Of a DNA stretch of 24,103 bases, positions 7,815 to 14,601 are shown piece by piece; the stretch's first letter is position 1, and every line of letters starts with the position of its first letter. The stretch covers positions 1-24,103 of the forward strand of contig NZ_JNZP01000044.1 in NCBI RefSeq assembly GCF_000725545.1, in the 5' to 3' direction. The position numbers were made by a program, and so were the translations under genes. The stretch is from Streptomyces exfoliatus. GTDB taxonomy: Bacteria; Actinomycetota; Actinomycetes; Streptomycetales; Streptomycetaceae. The notes under the pieces are model-generated. The model was given only the letters and a program-made list of their open reading frames with translations, ran no database searches and was not told the DNA's origin.

Positions 7815-8974
7815 GACGCGGCGTCGTGCACGGCACGGAGGCGCGCGAGGAGGATCGACTGCTGCTCCCGGTCCATCCTGCGCAGCAGGAGATCGGCGAC
7901 GGCCTCACCGTCGTGCCAGGGAATCCGCAGCCCCACCTGCAACGACGACTCGGGGGAACCACCCGCGGCCCGCCCGGGACCGACGGGGTTCTCCCGAGGC
8001 TCGGGAACGGCCTGGGCAGCGGTCTTCATAACCGGGTTATGAAGGGGCCCCGCCGACGAGCCTCCCGAGGCGCCACTCCGCTCGTCGAGCGAGCTCTTCA
8101 TAACCGGGTTATGAAGAGGCGCCGCGGACGAGCCCCCCGGACCGCCGTCGCCCTGCTCGTCGCCCGGCGTCTTCATAACCCGGTTATATCCGGAGCCGCG
8201 GCCCGGGACGTCCGTCCCGTCGTCCGCGCCGCCGTCCTGAAGCACCCGCCGCTGGGCATCCTTCGCCGCCGCTTCCTGCGCCTTGATCTGCTTGAGCCGG
8301 ACCTCCTGCTCCTCCGGTCGCTTGTTTCCGACCCTGCGCAGGTGCTTGGCCTGCTCCGTCCCGTCCTTCAGTCGCTGCTGAAGCTCGGGCGTGAGGTTCA
8401 GCAGGGCAAGGCGCTGGGACACCCAGGCCTGCGTCCGGTGCAGACGCTCGGCCAGCTTCTCCTGCGTGCCGTGCAGCTTGAGGAGCTGCTGAAGGGCCTT
8501 GGCCTCGTCGAGGGGATCCAGGTCCCTGCGATGGATGTTGGCGACGAGCGCGGATTCGAGGACGGCGTCGGGATCGGCTCCGAGCTCGTCGTCGAGCATG
8601 ACCTTGAGCGTGTCGAGGCCGGCCTCGCGGGACGCGGCGAGGCGGGAGTTCCCGTCGATGACGACGTACTGGGTGTCGGGTTCGAGGTCGGCCTCGCGAC
8701 CGGGGTGGGCCTGGAGGTAGGCGAAGCGGGTCATGATGCTGATGGCCGTCTTCTGGCCGTGGTCCCGCAGGCTGTTGGCCAGGTCGGTCAGGTCGCCGAG
8801 TTCGCTCCGGGGGTTGTCCGGGTTCAGGCTGACCGCGCCGAGAGGCAGCTCGGTGGGCGCGGCGACGCCTTCCGTGGGGGCGCTGGTCGCCTGGTTGATG
8901 GCGGCGCGGCGGGCGCTGACGGGCCGGGCCCGCTGGAAGGAACTGCCGGCCCCGAGGAGTTCGGCCTTGCTCAC
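7811..8974 (-). CDS. parB: ParB-family partition protein with parS-like sites in its own coding sequence
   Basis: 387 aa from a GTG at 8974 that overlaps the parA TGA (GTGA), with AGGGAG just upstream. Residues 43-165 are the ParB/Srx-type domain: 'LPLGAVSLNPDNPR', 'YVVIDGNSRLAASREAG' (in place of the GxRRxxA box) and 'ANIHRRDLDPLDEAKALQQLL'. The HTH is 'TQEKLAERLHRTQAWVSQRLALLNL', given here in two parts: TQEKLAERLHRT then QAWVSQRLALLNL (170-194). Residues 245-320 are a Gly/Ser/Asp-rich linker with GYNRVMK (262-268) and LHNPVMK (287-293 and 311-317). These heptapeptides are direct translations of the 21-bp palindromes. The C-terminal 40 residues, including 'DLLLRRMDREQQSILLARLR', probably dimerise. 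Expected role: centromere binding and plasmid-type segregation together with ParA. Confidence 0.92.
   Translation of the reverse strand: MSKAELLGAGSSFQRARPVSARRAAINQATSAPTEGVAAPTELPLGAVSLNPDNPRSELGDLTDLANSLRDHGQKTAISIMTRFAYLQAHPGREADLEPDTQYVVIDGNSRLAASREAGLDTLKVMLDDELGADPDAVLESALVANIHRRDLDPLDEAKALQQLLKLHGTQEKLAERLHRTQAWVSQRLALLNLTPELQQRLKDGTEQAKHLRRVGNKRPEEQEVRLKQIKAQEAAAKDAQRRVLQDGGADDGTDVPGRGSGYNRVMKTPGDEQGDGGPGGSSAAPLHNPVMKSSLDERSGASGGSSAGPLHNPVMKTAAQAVPEPRENPVGPGRAAGGSPESSLQVGLRIPWHDGEAVADLLLRRMDREQQSILLARLRAVHDAAS
8024..8191. repeat. Three parS-like 21-bp palindromes inside parB
   Basis: Sites lie at 8024-8044 and 8096-8116 (both perfect, arms CTTCATAACC and GGTTATGAAG around one centre base) and at 8171-8191 (right arm ends TATATCC). 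Spacing is 72 and 75 bp, close to twice the 38-bp period of the array upstream of parA. They fall in the linker part of the reading frame and keep the frame open. Confidence 0.9.
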
Positions 8975-10203
8975 GAGATCTCCCTGGCGAGTGCGCGCAT
9001 GCCGACGGCCTGGTCGCAGCGCGGGGCGTAGGCGAGGAGCGGCCTCTTCATGCGTACGGCCTCCTTCTGTTCCTTGAGGTCGCCGATGACGCCGACGACG
9101 CGGGGATCCTTTATGTCGATCCAGCCCTGCAGCGACGACGTGGCGATGAAGCCGCGGCGGGCGTCGTACTGGTTGACGACGATGCCGAGGTAGTCGAGGT
9201 CGAGGGCCATGTCGGTACGGAGGTCCTCCAGCTGCGAGGTGAGGAGGTCGTACGCGTCGGCGGAGCTGTCCTCGGCCTGGACGATGACGAGGATGCCGGA
9301 GTTGCCGGGCTCTTCTCCGTCGCGGCGGCGTCCGTAGTGGGCGGCGGCGTCCATGCTGAGGCCGAGGCTCGGCGGGCAGTCGACCACGATCACGTCGTAG
9401 TCCTGTTCCACGGAGCTGAGGGCGCGCTCGAGGGCGGCCTCCCGGGCGCGTACGCCGGACAGCTTCACGTCGAGCAGGAAGGCGTCGGTGCAGGCGGGGA
9501 GCAGGTGGAGGCGGTCGCCGAACCGCTCGTCGTCGACCTGCACGATGAGGTCCTGCAGCCGGCCCTTGGCCTCGCCGGACATGTGCTTCGTGAGGCTGTC
9601 GCCCTCGATGGGGAGGGGCGTGTGACCGAGCTGGCTGGTCATGTGCCCCTGGGGGTCGAAGTCGATGAGGAGCACGCTCAGTCCGAGGCCGGGGAGCTCC
9701 TCGTGGTCGAAGGCGTCGGTGGTCTCCTCGATGAGGGCGGCGAGGTGCTTGGAGATGCGGACCATGTGGAGCTGGTCGGAGTCCTCGGCCATCGCCTCGC
9801 CCACGCCGGCCGCCACGGCGGTCTTGCCGACGCCGCCCTTCTGGTTGCAGACGATGATGCGTCGGACGTACCGGGGCCGGAGGACGGCGGGCGCCGGGTT
9901 CTTGTCGAGCCACAGGGCGACGGACTGGGAGAGTCCCTGGACGATGGAGACGCCCCGGGCGGCGCAGTCGGCGCGGAAGCCGTCCCACTGTCCTTCGGGA
10001 AGGAAGGTGGAGAAGGACTTGGCGCCGGAGGTGTCGATGGGGGGCAGGTTGGAGCCCAGCCCGCGCCAGGCGGTGATGCCGGCTTCGACGGCGTTCTGGA
10101 TGCCGATGCCGTGCTGAGCGCTGCGAACCTTCAGGTCGCGTTGCAGCTCGGCGGGAAGTTTCGAGACGACCTTCTCGCGGTCGCCGGGGGAGGGCTGAGT
10201 CAT
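8971..10203 (-). CDS. parA: ParA-family partition ATPase with two N-terminal ribbon-helix-helix segments
   Basis: 410 aa from ATG 10203, which has AAGGTG about 7 bp upstream; a GTG at 10248 would add 15 residues but has no ribosome site. The ATPase part has the deviant Walker A 'NQKGGVGKT' (120-128), 'VLLIDFDPQGHMTSQLGH' and Walker B-like 'YDVIVVDCPPSLGLSMDAA'. These mark it as a DNA-partition ATPase that moves ParB-bound DNA. The first 110 residues are unusual. Residues 11-49 (KVVSKLPAELQRDLK...GIGIQNAVEAGITAW) and 62-102 (KSFSTFLPEGQWDGF...GVSIVQGLSQSVALWLDKN) each read as strand-helix-helix, the RHH DNA-binding pattern. Such a domain could bind the palindromes upstream and autoregulate the operon. 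ATPase assignment is firm; the RHH reading is by pattern only. Confidence 0.93.
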   Translation of the reverse strand: MTQPSPGDREKVVSKLPAELQRDLKVRSAQHGIGIQNAVEAGITAWRGLGSNLPPIDTSGAKSFSTFLPEGQWDGFRADCAARGVSIVQGLSQSVALWLDKNPAPAVLRPRYVRRIIVCNQKGGVGKTAVAAGVGEAMAEDSDQLHMVRISKHLAALIEETTDAFDHEELPGLGLSVLLIDFDPQGHMTSQLGHTPLPIEGDSLTKHMSGEAKGRLQDLIVQVDDERFGDRLHLLPACTDAFLLDVKLSGVRAREAALERALSSVEQDYDVIVVDCPPSLGLSMDAAAHYGRRRDGEEPGNSGILVIVQAEDSSADAYDLLTSQLEDLRTDMALDLDYLGIVVNQYDARRGFIATSSLQGWIDIKDPRVVGVIGDLKEQKEAVRMKRPLLAYAPRCDQAVGMRALAREIS

Positions 10204-10280
10204 ACGCGACACCTTACTAACATCCAAGATCGCTTCAAGCATCAACACGGTAGGTTCACCGACGAAATGACCGCGCGGAC

Positions 10281-10644
10281 CTTCATAACGGCGTTATGAA
10301 GGACGGCGGGGTGCGGTGGTTCATAACCGGGTTATGAAGACCAGCCGGCCGGGGACCTCCATAACGCCGTTATGAAGCCGGACCGGGAGGGCGCCTCCGC
10401 AACGGCTGGTGGGGGAGGCCCGGGCAGGTGTCGTTCATAACCGGGTGATGAAGACCGCCAGGGCGGGTCCCTCCACTACCGGGCCATGAGGGCCGCCCGG
10501 GCGGGGGTCTTCATAACCGGGTTATGAAGACCGGCAGGGCGAGGACCTCCACCACCCGGCCATGAGGGACGTCCGAGCGAGGCCCTTCATGACGCCGTTA
10601 TGAAGACCCGGCCCGGCGGGGGCCTTCATAACCCGGTTATGAAG
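10281..10644. repeat. Array of ten 21-bp palindromes at 38-bp period upstream of parA (candidate centromere/operator)
   Basis: Sites begin at 10281, 10320, 10358, 10395, 10433, 10471, 10509, 10547, 10585 and 10624, a step of 37-39 bp. The consensus is arm CTTCATAACC, one centre base, then the complementary arm. Those at 10281, 10509 and 10624 are fully or almost fully symmetric; 10320, 10358, 10433 and 10585 carry one or two changes. The units at 10471 and 10547 share a degenerate CTCCAC...CCATGAGG form, and that at 10395 is barely recognisable. The 17-18-bp spacers are also related (G-rich, ACCG-C-GGGCGGGG-like), so this is a tandem array of a 38-bp unit. It fills the gap between parA and the regulator gene at 10712 and is well placed as a ParB-binding centromere and/or repressor site. 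Confidence 0.92.
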
Positions 10645-10711
10645 AGCGGCCCGTGACGACGCGACAGCCCAAGCCCCCCCCGAGCGACCGGCACGCACCG
10701 AACCCCCGCGA

Positions 10712-11365
10712 TCAGCCCTGCCGACCGTCGCCCAGGATCCCCCGGTCGTACGCCGCGGCCACCGCGGCCGCGCGGTCGCTGACGCCCAGCTTGGCGTAGA
10801 GGTGCGTGAGATGGGTCTTGACCGTCGCCTCGCTGATGAACAGCGTGCGGGCGATCTCCCGGTTCCCCGTGCCCCGGGCGACCAGCACGAGGACTTCGCG
10901 CTCGCGGGCGCTCAGGGAGGTGCGGGTGACGGAGGGGCCGCGGACCCGGGAGACGAGGCGGGTCGCGACGGCGGGGGAGAGGACCGTACGGCCTTCGGCG
11001 GCGGCGCGTACCGCGGTGAAGAGGTCTTCGCGCGGGGCGTCCTTGAGGAGGTAGCCGGTGGCCCCCGCCTCGATCGCGGGCAGGGTGTCGGAGTCGGTGT
11101 CGTACGTGGTGAGGACGAGGACCTTGCTCCTGGCACCCCGGCGCGCGAGTTCGGCGATGGCGTCGACCCCGCCGCCGCCCGGCATCCGCAGATCCATCAG
11201 CACGACGTCCGGGTCGAGGAGGCCGGCCAGCTCCACCGCCTCGACGCCGTTCGAGGCTTCGCCGAGGACCTCGAAGTCGGGGGCGGAGTCGAACATGCCG
11301 CGCAGCCCGTCGCGTACGACGGGATGGTCGTCGACGACGAGAAGGGTGATCGTCCGGTCAGTCAT
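10712..11365 (-). CDS. NarL/FixJ-family response regulator of the ABC exporter operon
   Basis: 217 aa. The receiver domain shows D12-D13, phospho-acceptor D58 ('DVVLMDLRMPG'), 'LTTYDT' and Lys in 'YLLKDAPRED'. The LuxR-type HTH is 'LSAREREVLVLVARGTGNRE' continuing to 'LFISEATVKTHLTHLYAKLG'. Its ATG overlaps the 3' end of the kinase gene by 8 bp, so the two are coupled. It is the last gene of a four-gene minus-strand operon: ATPase, permease, kinase, regulator. In related Streptomyces and Bacillus modules such pairs control the linked exporter in response to envelope stress or an antibiotic; here that is inference. Confidence 0.95.
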   Translation of the reverse strand: MTDRTITLLVVDDHPVVRDGLRGMFDSAPDFEVLGEASNGVEAVELAGLLDPDVVLMDLRMPGGGGVDAIAELARRGARSKVLVLTTYDTDSDTLPAIEAGATGYLLKDAPREDLFTAVRAAAEGRTVLSPAVATRLVSRVRGPSVTRTSLSAREREVLVLVARGTGNREIARTLFISEATVKTHLTHLYAKLGVSDRAAAVAAAYDRGILGDGRQG

Positions 11366-12617
11366 GGCGCACCAACGGTACGCGGGCGGAGATCGCGGTG
11401 CCGTGCCCCGGCTCGGACTCGATGTCGACGGTCCCGGCGAGGCGTTCGGCGCGGGCGCGCATCCCGCCGAGCCCGAAGCCGCCCGACGCGCCGCGCGGAG
11501 GCAGGGCGAACGGATCGAAGCCGCGGCCGTCGTCGCGCACGTCCAAGGTGACCTCGCCGTCCATGTAGGAGAGGGTGACGCCGACGCGGGTGGCGCGGGC
11601 GTGCCGAGCGGCGTTGGCCAGGGCCTCCTGGCCGATCCGCAGGAGCGTGGCCTCGATCTCCTCGTGCAGGGGCTCGACGGTACCGGTGGCGGTGAATTCG
11701 GCCCGTATGCCCGCCCGTACGGACCACTCGGCGACGGTCTTCTTCAGGGCCTCGTGCAGCGCGTCGTGCTCGAGGGCGCCGGGGCCGAGGTCCTGCACCG
11801 AGCGGCGGGCCTCCCCGAGGCTCTGCCGGGCCAGGGCCTGGGCACGTTCGAGGTGGTCGCGGGCGACGGCCGGATCGTCGGCCGCGGTGACCGCCTGGAG
11901 CTGGGTGATGATTCCGGTGAGTCCCTGGGCGAGGGTGTCGTGGATCTCGGCGGCGAGCCGGCGCCGTTCGTCGTCGACTCCCGCCTCGCGCGCCTGGAGC
12001 AGGAGTTGGGTGTGGAGCCCGGCGTTCTCGGCGAGGGCCTGTTCCAGGCGGGCGTTGGTCCGTTCCAGTTCGGCCATGGTGGCGGCCTTGGCCCGGGTCT
12101 CCTCGGCCTCCTTCTCGCCGAGGGTGCCGAAGATCAGGACGAGCGCGGCATGGAGGGCGAAGATCACGCCGAAGAGCAGCCACGCGGAGGGGGAGGCCGG
12201 GGGAAGCCCGCCCGACTGCGAGCCCGCCATCGTGACGGCGGTGACGAGGAGTCCGGTTCTGACCCGGCGCGGTGGCAGCAGGTGGTTGGCGTCGAAGTAG
12301 CCGATCACCGCGAAGAGGGAGAAGAGCGGGTTCAACCAGGTGAGCACGAAGGCGATTGCGGTGCGTACGGCGTAGTAGAGCCACCCGGGAAGCGAGCGAC
12401 CCGAGCGACCCGGCAGCCCACGCCGGGCCCTGTCCCACCACACCTGCAGAACGAACGCCGCCGCGACGAGCACTCCGGCCGCGTACATCTCGCCGCGGGT
12501 CATGAAGAAGGACGCGGTGCCCGCACCGACCGCCGAGGCGAAGGCGAGCAGCCCGTACGGACCCCAGCGGTAGAACTTCCCCCACCGTTCCTCGGCGGTG
12601 GGTACCTGGCTCGTCAT
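11358..12617 (-). CDS. NarL-family sensor histidine kinase of the ABC exporter operon
   Basis: 419 aa from ATG 12617; the frame is open further upstream, but that part is Arg/Gly-rich and looks non-coding. No clear ribosome site precedes it. About six membrane helices occupy residues 20-165, followed by a coiled-coil (170-215, 'EKEAEETRAKAATMAELERTN'). The HisKA_3 motif is 'DERRRLAAEIHDTLAQGL' with His226. The ATPase domain has N box 'IGQEALANAARHA' (Asn335), 'RDDGRGFD' (361-368) and 'GLGGMRARAERL'. It lies 62 bp after the permease stop. The lack of a large extracellular domain fits the intramembrane-sensing kinases that work with an adjacent ABC transporter. Confidence 0.94.
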   Translation of the reverse strand: MTSQVPTAEERWGKFYRWGPYGLLAFASAVGAGTASFFMTRGEMYAAGVLVAAAFVLQVWWDRARRGLPGRSGRSLPGWLYYAVRTAIAFVLTWLNPLFSLFAVIGYFDANHLLPPRRVRTGLLVTAVTMAGSQSGGLPPASPSAWLLFGVIFALHAALVLIFGTLGEKEAEETRAKAATMAELERTNARLEQALAENAGLHTQLLLQAREAGVDDERRRLAAEIHDTLAQGLTGIITQLQAVTAADDPAVARDHLERAQALARQSLGEARRSVQDLGPGALEHDALHEALKKTVAEWSVRAGIRAEFTATGTVEPLHEEIEATLLRIGQEALANAARHARATRVGVTLSYMDGEVTLDVRDDGRGFDPFALPPRGASGGFGLGGMRARAERLAGTVDIESEPGHGTAISARVPLVRHD

Positions 12618-12679
12618 GGCGTCAAGGATGCCGTGTCCGCCCGCCCGCGGCCCACGCTTCTCGACCTCGCCCCGCACGA

Positions 12680-13465
12680 TCACTCCCAGCGGAACCAGCG
12701 GACCGCGGCGCCGACCAGCAGCACCGCCCACAGACCGGTGACCCCGAGGTGCGACCAGCTCGGCCAGTCACCCGCGGCCGCCTGGCCGAGTGCCTGCGAC
12801 GCGGCACCGAACGGCGTCAGGCCGACGATGTCCCTGAGCAGTTCGGGCATGACCTGTACGGGAGCGTAGACGCCGGCGGTGAACATCATCGGGAAGAAGG
12901 CGATCGTGCCGACGGTCTGCGCGATCTTCGTGGTGCGGGACAGCGCGGAGACGGCGGCGCCGAGTGCCAGCCCGGCGAGCACGGTGAGGACGATCGCCAG
13001 GACGTAGCCGGCGGGCTGCTCCGGGAGCGCGACGCCGAAGGCGAGCCTGCCGATCGTGAGGGCGAGGAGCACGGAGAGCAGGATCGCCGCTCCGTGCAGC
13101 ACGATCTGTGCGGCGAGCAGGGACTTGGGGCTGGCGGGGGTGGTGGACAGGCGCCGCAGGATGCCGCGCTCGCGGTAGCCGGTGAGGACGCCGGGCATGG
13201 TCTGCGCGCCCGCCACGAGCACCGACAGGACCACGGCCACGGGGACGTACAGATCGATCCCCCGGCGGCCGCCGAGCGCCTCGTCCGCCTCCCGGAAGGA
13301 AGGGACGAGTCCCAGGATCGTGAGCAGCAGGCTGGGGAACGCGATGATCCAGAAGAGCACGGCGGGTTCGCGGCGGAAGAGCCGGGCCTCCGACCTGAGC
13401 ACGGCGGCGGAGGCACCGGACCTGACGGAACCGGGGGAGGGGGCAGGGGCGGTGGGAACAGACAC
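12680..13465 (-). CDS. ABC-2 type exporter permease
   Basis: 261 aa from a GTG at 13465, with AGGAGG (13473-13478) inside the end of the ATPase gene. Six membrane helices are visible, for example 'EPAVLFWIIAFPSLLLTILG', 'YVPVAVVLSVLVAGAQTM' and 'VLAIVLTVLAGLALGAAVSA'. The protein carries the conserved ABC-2 segment 'GYRERGILRRLSTTPASPKS', and 'FFPMMFTAGVYAPVQVMPEL' precedes the last helices. This is the DrrB/YadH-like fold. With the upstream ATPase it should form an exporter for a drug, lipid or peptide; the substrate is not shown by the sequence. Confidence 0.94.
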   Translation of the reverse strand: MSVPTAPAPSPGSVRSGASAAVLRSEARLFRREPAVLFWIIAFPSLLLTILGLVPSFREADEALGGRRGIDLYVPVAVVLSVLVAGAQTMPGVLTGYRERGILRRLSTTPASPKSLLAAQIVLHGAAILLSVLLALTIGRLAFGVALPEQPAGYVLAIVLTVLAGLALGAAVSALSRTTKIAQTVGTIAFFPMMFTAGVYAPVQVMPELLRDIVGLTPFGAASQALGQAAAGDWPSWSHLGVTGLWAVLLVGAAVRWFRWE

Positions 13466-13466
13466 G

Positions 13467-14396
13467 TCAGGCCTCCTGAGCGGTGAGGTCGAGGAACGCC
13501 TCGTCCAAGGTGGCGTCCACGACCCGCAGTCGGCCCGCCGTGATGCGGTGCCTGGCGAGCAGCGAGAGAACGGCGGTGACGGTCTCGTCGGTGCCGTTGA
13601 CGACGAGCCGGCGATCCGCCCCCTCCTGTCCGGAAGCGACTACGGAGGTGACCACGGAGGCGACGCCGGGCAGCTCCGCGAGCTCCCGCTCGTCGAGCGG
13701 GCTCGAGGGCGTGAACGAGATGACGGTCGAACTCGCGGCCCGGCCGATCACTCCCGCCGGGGTGTCGAGCGCGACGACCCGGCCCTTGTCGATGACCGCG
13801 ATCCGGTCGCAGAGTCGGTGCGCCTCCTCCATGAAGTGGGTGACGAGCAGGACCGTGACACCCGAGTCCCTGACCTCCTCGATCAGCTGCCAGGTGTCAC
13901 GCCGGGAACGCGGGTCGAGCCCGGTGGTGAGTTCGTCGAGAACGACGACCCTGGGGTCGCCGACGAGGGCGAGCGCGATGAACAGGCGCTGCTTCTGGCC
14001 GCCGCTCAGCCGGCCGAAGCGCGTGCCGAGGCTGTCGGTCAGACCGAGGCGCAGCGCGAGCCGCCGCCAGTCGGTGGGCTGGCGGTAGAAGGCGCTGTAG
14101 AGCTCCAGCGCATCCTGCACGGTGAGCTTGGCCTGCAGCTCGCTCTCCTGCAGCTGGGCCCCGAGGAGCCGGGTGACCCGGTCGTGGTCGGCGACCGGGT
14201 CGAGGCCCGCGACCCGTACGGTGCCGGAGTCGGGGACCCGCAGGCCCTCGACGCATTCGACGGTGGTGGTCTTGCCCGCACCGTTGGGGCCGAGGATCCC
14301 GAAGATCTCGCCCTCCTCGACGGCGAAGTCGACACCGTCGACGACGGCCCTGCCCCCGTAGGCCTTGCGCAGGCCTCTGACTTCGATGACTGCCAT
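13467..14396 (-). CDS. ABC exporter ATP-binding protein (DrrA-like)
   Basis: 309 aa. It begins 'MAVIEVRGLRKAYGGRAVVD'. Walker A is 'GPNGAGKTT', the Q loop is in 'LLGAQLQESELQ', the signature is 'LSGGQKQR', Walker B is 'VVVLDELTTGLD' and the H loop is 'LLVTHFMEEAHRL'. In Walker B the usual 'DEPT' is 'DELT', still with the catalytic Glu. A C-terminal extension of about 90 residues is typical of DrrA-type exporters. The permease starts 1 bp after its TCA-complement stop. This is the first gene of the minus-strand operon; a 26-bp palindrome 55 bp upstream of its start may be its operator. Confidence 0.95.
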   Translation of the reverse strand: MAVIEVRGLRKAYGGRAVVDGVDFAVEEGEIFGILGPNGAGKTTTVECVEGLRVPDSGTVRVAGLDPVADHDRVTRLLGAQLQESELQAKLTVQDALELYSAFYRQPTDWRRLALRLGLTDSLGTRFGRLSGGQKQRLFIALALVGDPRVVVLDELTTGLDPRSRRDTWQLIEEVRDSGVTVLLVTHFMEEAHRLCDRIAVIDKGRVVALDTPAGVIGRAASSTVISFTPSSPLDERELAELPGVASVVTSVVASGQEGADRRLVVNGTDETVTAVLSLLARHRITAGRLRVVDATLDEAFLDLTAQEA

Positions 14397-14450
14397 ACGC
14401 AGATGCTCGCGTCCCACAGAGAACCGGGGCATCGCCCATCGAGCTCGAAG

Positions 14451-14476
14451 CGCCATCAGCCGATCGGCTGATGGCG
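14451..14476. promoter_or_regulatory. 26-bp perfect palindrome in the exporter/tap divergent gap
   Basis: Both halves of 13 bp match perfectly with no spacer; the left half is CGCCATCAGCCGA. It sits between the divergent ABC ATPase (start 14396) and tap (start 14602) genes. Such symmetry suits a dimeric repressor of the TetR class. No TetR gene is in the window, so the cognate protein is unknown. Confidence 0.6.
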
Positions 14477-14601
14477 GAGTACGACGATATCGCTGTACGC
14501 GGATCGCACGCGATGAGCACGCATCTTGTACGCCATATGAGCGGCGCATGTGCGCGGAAAGTACAAACGACGAGGGTAGGCTCCTCCTAGGAGGTGCTCT
14601 C

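Noticed and set aside
10281..10644. CRISPR array
   Set aside because: The repeated element is itself a palindrome, the 17-18-bp spacers are related to each other, and no cas genes are present. It is a binding-site array beside parA.
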